DNA of 10,044 bases from Clostridiales bacterium. Lineage in GTDB: Bacteria; Bacillota; Clostridia; Lutisporales; Lutisporaceae. The notes under the pieces are model-generated. The model was not told the DNA's origin and made no database searches. It worked only from the letters and a program-made list of their open reading frames with translations. Numbering within the stretch: position 1 is the first letter of the stretch; each line of letters begins with the position of its first letter. The position numbers were made by a program, and so were the translations under genes. The DNA lies in assembly GCA_012842725.1 (NCBI GenBank), contig DUSG01000009.1, positions 1 through 10,044 on the forward strand. Reading direction: 5' to 3'. Positions 7,014-10,044 of this stretch are shown one piece after another.

Positions 7014-7571
7014 ATGGTATCAGCAAGCGATTTCAAGAAAGGTTTAACTTTTGAAATGGATGGGCAAGTATATATTGTAATTGATTTTCAACACGTAAAA
7101 CCTGGAAAAGGTGCTGCTTTTGTTAGGACTAAAATAAAGAATATAATGACTGGTACAGTAATTGAGAAGTCTTTCAATCCTACTGACAAGTTTCCTAAGG
7201 CACATATTGAAAGAAAAGAAATGCAATATCTTTATGAAGATGGTGGATTATATTATTTCATGGACAATGAAACCTATGAGCAAATACCTTTGAGTAAAGA
7301 ACAAGTAGAAGATGCGATAATGTACATAAAACCTAACGATACAGCTATTATTAAATTTTATAAAGGGGAAGCATTCTCAGTAGAAGCTCCGAATTTCGTT
7401 GAACTGGAAGTAATTCATACTGAGCCTGGCTTCAAAGGTGATACCGCAACAGGTGCTACTAAGCCTGCTACATTGGAAACCGGTATAACTATTAATGTAC
7501 CTTTGTTTATTAACACTGGCGATAAGATTAGAGTTGACACAAGAACCGGTGAATATATGGAAAGGCTTTAG
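7014..7571 (+). CDS. efp: Translation elongation factor P
   Basis: EF-P binds between the P and E sites of stalled ribosomes and helps peptide-bond formation at polyproline runs. The 185 residues are the full family length, with a KOW-like domain I and two OB-type domains. The domain I loop is V-K-P-G-K32-G-A-A-F. Lys32 is the tip residue that is modified in many bacteria; in B. subtilis it carries 5-aminopentanol. The ending GDKIRVDTRTGEYMERL matches the EF-P signature near the C-terminus. ATG 7014 follows GGAGG (7001-7005) with 8-nt spacing. It lies 56 bp after the peptidase gene in very AT-rich DNA, where I see no convincing promoter. No terminator follows before the insertion sequence, consistent with efp once being read through into the gene now at 9399. 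Confidence 0.97.
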   Translation: MVSASDFKKGLTFEMDGQVYIVIDFQHVKPGKGAAFVRTKIKNIMTGTVIEKSFNPTDKFPKAHIERKEMQYLYEDGGLYYFMDNETYEQIPLSKEQVEDAIMYIKPNDTAIIKFYKGEAFSVEAPNFVELEVIHTEPGFKGDTATGATKPATLETGITINVPLFINTGDKIRVDTRTGEYMERL

Positions 7572-7577
7572 TGAAAT

Positions 7578-7589
7578 AATAAAAGTAAA
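7578..7589 (+). repeat. Left copy of 12-bp target-site duplication
   Basis: AATAAAAGTAAA lies directly outside the left terminal inverted repeat and is repeated exactly at 9370-9381, directly outside the right one. Both outer edges match the ends of the inverted repeats to the base, which is what a target duplication made on insertion predicts. Confidence 0.8.
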
Positions 7590-7606
7590 TAGACGATTGC
7601 AGAATG
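7590..7606 (+). repeat. Left terminal inverted repeat of the IS
   Basis: TAGACGATTGCAGAATG pairs with the reverse complement of 9353-9369 at 15 of 17 positions (mismatches at positions 4 and 7). The similarity stops on both sides of the 17-bp block. Confidence 0.85.
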
Positions 7607-7632
7607 AAAAAGAAGTAAAAAGGAAGTAAAAA
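7602..7632 (+). repeat. Short direct repeats next to the left IS end
   Basis: GAAGTAAAAA occurs at 7612-7621 and 7623-7632, and a related GAATGAAAAA at 7602-7611 overlaps the inner edge of the inverted repeat. The spacing of 10-11 bp is about one helical turn, so they could be transposase binding repeats. The sequence is simple and purine-rich, so this is weak evidence. Confidence 0.35.
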
Positions 7633-7642
7633 AAGAAGCAAC

Positions 7643-7651
7643 TGTGGATAA
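7643..7651 (-). promoter_or_regulatory. DnaA-box-like site in the IS left end (copy 1)
   Basis: TGTGGATAA is the exact reverse complement of the DnaA-box consensus TTATCCACA. A second copy lies 107 bp further in. Function is not shown by the sequence; some bacterial transposons (IS50) have a DnaA site at an end. Confidence 0.4.
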
Positions 7652-7694
7652 CTTTTAAAGAAAAATCATAATGGAGTGTTTTTGAAGACATGAC

Positions 7695-7721
7695 AAAAAA
7701 GCCTTATGGATTCAAAGGCTT
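7695..7721 (-). terminator. Rho-independent terminator of the transposase gene
   Basis: AAGCCTT (7699-7705) and AAGGCTT (7715-7721) form a 7-bp stem with a 9-base loop. Read on the minus strand it is followed by a T-run (complement of the A-run 7695-7700), 43 bp past the transposase stop. It lies within the IS boundaries. Confidence 0.7.
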
Positions 7722-7749
7722 GAAATTAAAAGATTGGGTGATTCTGCTT

Positions 7750-7758
7750 TGTGGATAA
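7750..7758 (-). promoter_or_regulatory. DnaA-box-like site in the IS left end (copy 2)
   Basis: A second exact TGTGGATAA, in the same orientation as the copy at 7643, ends 6 bp before the transposase stop codon. Confidence 0.4.
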
Positions 7759-7763
7759 GTTTG

Positions 7764-9230
7764 CTAAGCTGCAAATTTGAGCAGCCTTTTGATACTCCTC
7801 AAATACTGGGGTTTGTCGATAGCATGAGCGATAATAACAGTGATAAGCTTTGTAATGGCAACTAGGTATAAGTCGGAGCGCATGCTTGTAGTATTAACAG
7901 TCCTTGGTGTTTCAACAGCAGGATTCTTTTTAAGTGAGGCAAGAGTTCTTTCAATAGCCGCACGATGCTTGTAAGTTTCTTCCCATTCTTGGGAGCATCT
8001 TTGAATACCTGGATAAAGTCTGAAATCCTTGTGTGGGTATTTATAGCAGGTTACGGTGCTTTTAGTGGGTTTACATGGCGTTTCACAAAGGCACTTGTAG
8101 TTGCTTCCCACTCTGACAGATTTAGGACATATGTATTTGAGCCTGAAGCTTCTGGTTTTACCTTTGCAGGAACCATCAGGCAAGAAGGGGTCTTGTGTTA
8201 AAGGACAAAGGGGAGTACCATCCGAATCAACTTTTTGGATAGAAGAATCCATACCCTTTGAATTTCTGGGGTTCAGCGGGATAAAAACCTTGTCAAAGTT
8301 ACAGCTTTTTAAAAAACCGAAATTATCATAACTATCAAACTCGGAATCAGCAAGGAAATATTTAAATTTCGAGTTTGGTAGGGAATTTAGAAAGGGAGCC
8401 AGCACAGGCTTAAGGGAAGCATTGTCAAAAGTATACTTTTGGTCTTCAGGTGTATCGAAATCAGAAGATACAGAAGAATAGAAAGCATCATCAAAGAAAT
8501 GGATGTGAAGAGGAATTCCAAAACCATTGGTAAGCAAGCCAAACTTGTAGAAATAACCGAAATGACCGTTGACAAAATCCAGTTTAATATTGGGATTGGA
8601 AGAAGATTGTTTAGGCATATTCTTGTAAGCAGCGGCGTAGGGATTAAAGTTATCGTTGTTGATTGTTTTGGCAAATGCTTTTTGCTTGTTGATTTCAGAG
8701 ACCAGGGTTTTAGGGTTGTTTTCTTTAACTTTAGGCTTTAAACCGGAAGTATCATAAATAAGCATGGAACTAAGACCTTTAGCGGTAGAACTGCTTGGGA
8801 GAGATTCATCCATCTGGCTGCAAATATCAATGATATATGGGACCATAGCATCAAAAAGGTTTGCGATATCCTTCTCGAAAGAGATTTTAAACCTACTGAA
8901 AAAAGATTCATCAGGAACACAGTCATCAAACTGACAGAAGTCTCTAATTTCAGAAGACAAAGATAAAAAGATGCAAAGGAGACTGACAGTAGGGATGTTG
9001 AAAAAATGCATAATGAGAAGAGAAGCAAGAACAGAAGAGAGATTGAAATTTCTGCCGCAGCCGATATTACTATAATAATTATTAACAAAGGATGTTGGTA
9101 TAAAGGTGTTGATATCAAAGTTATCTTTGAGAAGTTTAAGGAACTTAACGGGTTTTTGAAAAGATAGATTATTAAGCTCAGAAATTTGATCAAAAAAGTT
9201 GAGTTGCTTAGATTCAGATAAACAAAACAA
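7764..9230 (-). CDS. DDE transposase of the insertion sequence (DUF772 / DDE_Tnp_1-like)
   Basis: This 488-residue enzyme is predicted to cut and rejoin the IS ends. The N-terminal region has GCGRNFNLSSVLASLLIMHF (57-76) and DCVPDESFFSRFK (103-115), the pattern of the DUF772 DNA-binding domain of IS1182/IS5-type transposases. The catalytic triad is readable as Asp160 (IYDTSG), Asp295 (FLADSEFDSYDNF) and Glu427 (RAAIERTLASLKK). Cysteines between the second Asp and the Glu (342, 355, 368, 380, 382, 386, 395) suggest a metal-binding insertion. The start is TTG 9230, set by AAGGAGG (9239-9245) eight bases in front. The frame is unbroken and both ends of the element are present. Codon choice looks less AT-rich than in the neighbouring genes, in keeping with transfer. 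The IS family assignment is tentative. Confidence 0.92.
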   Translation of the reverse strand: MFCLSESKQLNFFDQISELNNLSFQKPVKFLKLLKDNFDINTFIPTSFVNNYYSNIGCGRNFNLSSVLASLLIMHFFNIPTVSLLCIFLSLSSEIRDFCQFDDCVPDESFFSRFKISFEKDIANLFDAMVPYIIDICSQMDESLPSSSTAKGLSSMLIYDTSGLKPKVKENNPKTLVSEINKQKAFAKTINNDNFNPYAAAYKNMPKQSSSNPNIKLDFVNGHFGYFYKFGLLTNGFGIPLHIHFFDDAFYSSVSSDFDTPEDQKYTFDNASLKPVLAPFLNSLPNSKFKYFLADSEFDSYDNFGFLKSCNFDKVFIPLNPRNSKGMDSSIQKVDSDGTPLCPLTQDPFLPDGSCKGKTRSFRLKYICPKSVRVGSNYKCLCETPCKPTKSTVTCYKYPHKDFRLYPGIQRCSQEWEETYKHRAAIERTLASLKKNPAVETPRTVNTTSMRSDLYLVAITKLITVIIAHAIDKPQYLRSIKRLLKFAA

Positions 9231-9304
9231 AGCTATTTCCTCCTTTGTGGTTTTGTGTTGTTATGGAGTTGTGCCCCTAATAATACTTTACCACATTGGA
9301 GTGA

Positions 9305-9333
9305 AATATAGATGATTAACATTAAAAAGTCAA
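9305..9333 (-). promoter_or_regulatory. Transposase promoter
   Basis: On the minus strand, TTGACT (9328-9333) is followed after exactly 17 bases by TATATT (9305-9310), each 5 of 6 to the sigma-A consensus. It lies 75 bp upstream of the TTG start of the transposase and within the IS right end. Confidence 0.75.
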
Positions 9334-9344
9334 GCTATTCTAAT
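9316..9344 (+). promoter_or_regulatory. Outward promoter in the IS right end
   Basis: TTAACA (9316-9321), a 17-base spacer and TCTAAT (9339-9344) give two hexamers each 5 of 6 to consensus, pointing out of the IS towards the gene at 9399. It overlaps the transposase promoter on the other strand. Transcription would begin near 9351, close to the palindrome at 9345-9364. Confidence 0.55.
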
Positions 9345-9364
9345 GGTTGCAGCATTCTGCAACC
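9345..9364. repeat. Palindrome overlapping the right IS end
   Basis: GGTTGCAG, four bases CATT, then CTGCAACC form a perfect 8-bp inverted repeat. Its right arm and loop are part of the right terminal inverted repeat. The left IS end has no matching palindrome, so the two ends differ in their inner parts. Confidence 0.7.
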
Positions 9365-9369
9365 GGCTA
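9353..9369 (-). repeat. Right terminal inverted repeat of the IS
   Basis: The minus strand reads TAGCCGGTTGCAGAATG from the outer edge inward, 15 of 17 identical to the left end at 7590-7606. Confidence 0.85.
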
Positions 9370-9381
9370 AATAAAAGTAAA
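9370..9381 (+). repeat. Right copy of 12-bp target-site duplication
   Basis: AATAAAAGTAAA is identical to 7578-7589 and abuts the right IS end. It is followed at once by the AGAAAGGAG ribosome site of the next gene. Confidence 0.8.
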
Positions 9382-9398
9382 AGAAAGGAGTGAATCCG

Positions 9399-9803
9399 AT
9401 GGAATACCTATACGAAAGAGTAGCTTATTTGAGAGGCCTAGTTGAAGGTTTAGGAATTGAAGAAAACACAAAAGAGGGAAAAATCATTACCAATATCATT
9501 GAAGTGCTTGGTGATTTTGCCGATGCCATTAACGAATTGTATGATTCTCAAGAAGAATTAAGTGAATATGTTGAATCAATCGATGAAGATCTTACAAACA
9601 TAGAAGATGAACTTTATGAAGATGATGAGGACGATTATGAAGATTATGACTATTTTGAAGTAGAATGTCCTCATTGCAACGAATATGTTTATTTGGATGA
9701 AGAAGTTCTTAATAAGGGAGAAAATGTTCTTTGCCCCAATTGTCATGAACCCATTGAGTTAGATGATGAATGTTGCGATGATAGTTGTTGTAAAGATGAA
9801 TAA
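9399..9803 (+). CDS. CD1247-family protein with C-terminal zinc ribbon
   Basis: This 134-residue acidic protein has unknown function. The N-terminus (MEYLYERVAYLRGLVEGLGI) and the heptad-like helical region to about residue 72 match the clostridial CD1247 N-terminal family. An Asp/Glu/Tyr-rich linker (73-88) leads to a zinc ribbon, Cys90-P-H-Cys93 and Cys112-P-N-Cys115. The tail has two extra Cys pairs (125-126 and 130-131), which is unusual and might bind metal. ATG 9399 is preferred over an in-frame GTG at 9390, because AGGAG (9386-9390) overlaps that GTG and is 8 nt from the ATG. The gene was probably co-transcribed with efp before the IS inserted 29 bp upstream. Confidence 0.85.
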   Translation: MEYLYERVAYLRGLVEGLGIEENTKEGKIITNIIEVLGDFADAINELYDSQEELSEYVESIDEDLTNIEDELYEDDEDDYEDYDYFEVECPHCNEYVYLDEEVLNKGENVLCPNCHEPIELDDECCDDSCCKDE

Positions 9804-9816
9804 ATGAAGAAATAAA

Positions 9817-9846
9817 AAACTTCCAAGAAAAATTTCTTGGAAGTTT
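9817..9846 (-). terminator. 14-bp hairpin after the CD1247-family gene
   Basis: AAACTTCCAAGAAA (9817-9830) is fully complementary to 9833-9846, with the innermost pairs probably open to form the loop. On the minus strand it is followed by TTTTTTATTTC-like sequence and is a good terminator. On the plus strand the stem ends in TTT then CAGACTG, so the T-tract is short. It is likely to be the end of the efp/CD1247 transcript, possibly with its plus-strand T-tail lost to the adjacent element. Confidence 0.65.
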
Positions 9847-9875
9847 CAGACTGAAGACAAAGTATATATTTTTTG

Positions 9876-9913
9876 AGAGAATCCTTTAAACCAAAAAGGA
9901 TTCTCTTCTTTTA
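9876..9913 (+). terminator. Hairpin terminator ahead of the IS1182-type transposase
   Basis: AGAGAATCCTTT (9876-9887) and AAAGGATTCTCT (9895-9906) form a perfect 12-bp stem with a 7-base loop, followed by TCTTTT. It would stop transcription coming from the CD1247-family gene before it reaches the transposase at 9957. Confidence 0.7.
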
Positions 9914-9956
9914 TGTCAAATATATAAAGTAAAGTATTGATATGGTGGTGTTTCAG

Positions 9957-10044
9957 ATGTTAACGAAAGATAAGGATGATATTCGAAGCCAGATAGAGAT
10001 GTTATGTCTAGATCAGTTGGTACCGGAAGATCATCTGGTGAGGA
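9957..10044 (+). CDS. IS1182-family transposase, N-terminus (runs off the window)
   Basis: The first 29 codons read MLTKDKDDIRSQIEMLCLDQ and continue LVPEDHLVR. This is the conserved opening of IS1182-family transposases (Q-x-E-x-(L/V)-x4-LVP-x-DHL-x-R). ATG 9957 has GGTGGTG at 9944-9950. The DUF772 and DDE parts lie outside the window. It differs at the N-terminus from the transposase at 7764-9230, so this is a second, distinct element. Whether it is intact cannot be judged. Confidence 0.8.
   Translation, partial: MLTKDKDDIRSQIEMLCLDQLVPEDHLVR

Larger units (their letters stand above)
7590..9369 (-). mobile_element. Complete 1780-bp insertion sequence with DDE transposase
   Basis: The ends are TAGACGATTGCAGAATG (7590-7606) and, read inward from the right on the minus strand, TAGCCGGTTGCAGAATG (9353-9369), 15 of 17 identical. 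A 12-bp perfect direct repeat flanks it. Inside are one transposase gene on the minus strand, its promoter and its terminator. The element sits between efp and a CD1247-family gene; removing it together with one repeat copy leaves a 35-bp gap with the downstream ribosome site intact. The near-perfect repeats and uninterrupted ORF suggest a recent, possibly active insertion. The family is not certain: the DUF772-like N-terminus and DDE_Tnp_1-like core fit IS1182/IS5-type groups, and the 12-bp duplication would also be compatible with IS4 relatives. Confidence 0.88.
9847..10044 (+). mobile_element. Left part of an IS1182-type element, outer boundary uncertain
   Basis: The transposase start at 9957 means the left end of the element lies in 9804-9956. 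The best guess is just after the hairpin at 9846, because the expected T-tail is replaced there by CAGACTGAAG. Without the right end no inverted repeat can be matched, so the start given here is a guess within that interval. Confidence 0.45.

Noticed and set aside
7643..7758. Replication origin suggested by DnaA-box-like sites
   Set aside because: Only two boxes, both inside a mobile element, with no dnaA/dnaN genes or box cluster.
8387..9193. Other ORFs within the transposase (8387-8674, 8738-9193 minus; 8439-8741 plus)
   Set aside because: They overlap the conserved transposase frame and show no domain pattern or ribosome site of their own. A programmed frameshift is not needed because the main frame has the full triad.
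9258..9286. Second outward promoter TTGTTA-17-TAATAC in the IS right end
   Set aside because: The hexamers are only 4 of 6 and 3 of 6 to consensus, much weaker than the pair at 9316-9344.
7643..9295. TGTGG-containing segments at 7643, 7750 and the complement at 9291-9295 as alternative IS ends
   Set aside because: The best ungapped match is about 11 of 16 and no direct repeat flanks it, while 7590-7606/9353-9369 match 15 of 17 and are bordered by a perfect 12-bp repeat.
1..10044. CRISPR array, tRNA or rRNA genes, defence system
   Set aside because: No regularly spaced direct repeats, cloverleaf-like sequence or rRNA-like stretch was seen, and no gene carries a defence-type domain.

Overview
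The window is AT-rich DNA from a Gram-positive, clostridial-type (Firmicutes) bacterium. The clues are strong GGAGG ribosome sites, GTG and TTG starts, an S-layer-homology (SLH) protein, a ComFB protein, an EF-P with the Bacillus-like Lys tip, and a CD1247-family zinc-ribbon protein. I cannot name the species.

Positions 1-5046 are the distal part of a type IV pilus (T4P) locus. It starts with the C-terminal part of a PilO-like protein that carries two extra domains, a jelly roll and a LysM. Next is a secreted SLH protein built from four ~80-86-residue repeats. After a spacer with a 22-bp hairpin come four prepilin-like genes (GspI/PilV-, GspK/PilX-, GspJ/PilW- and GspH/FimT-like), the usual minor-pilin set that primes pilus assembly. 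LysM and SLH modules both bind the wall of Gram-positives, so the locus looks like a pilus machine adapted to a thick, S-layered wall without an outer-membrane secretin.

Positions 5064-7571 hold comFB, aroK (shikimate kinase), an M24 Xaa-Pro peptidase and efp, all on the plus strand. Spacing is tight from comFB to the peptidase, and efp follows a 56-bp AT-rich gap. ComFB proteins are associated with competence and T4P and have been reported as cyclic-dinucleotide receptors, so comFB may connect pilus control to the housekeeping genes behind it.

Positions 7590-9369 are a complete 1780-bp insertion sequence. It has 17-bp terminal inverted repeats (15/17), is flanked by a perfect 12-bp direct repeat, and carries an apparently intact 488-residue DDE transposase on the minus strand. 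Removing it and one repeat copy places efp 35 bp from the CD1247-family gene (9399-9803), so the element appears to have split an efp-CD1247 operon. Its right end contains a minus-strand promoter for the transposase and, overlapping it, a good plus-strand promoter pointing at the separated gene.

After the CD1247-family gene come two hairpins, then the first codons of a second, IS1182-type transposase that runs off the window (9957-10044). The end of this operon is therefore bracketed by two mobile elements.
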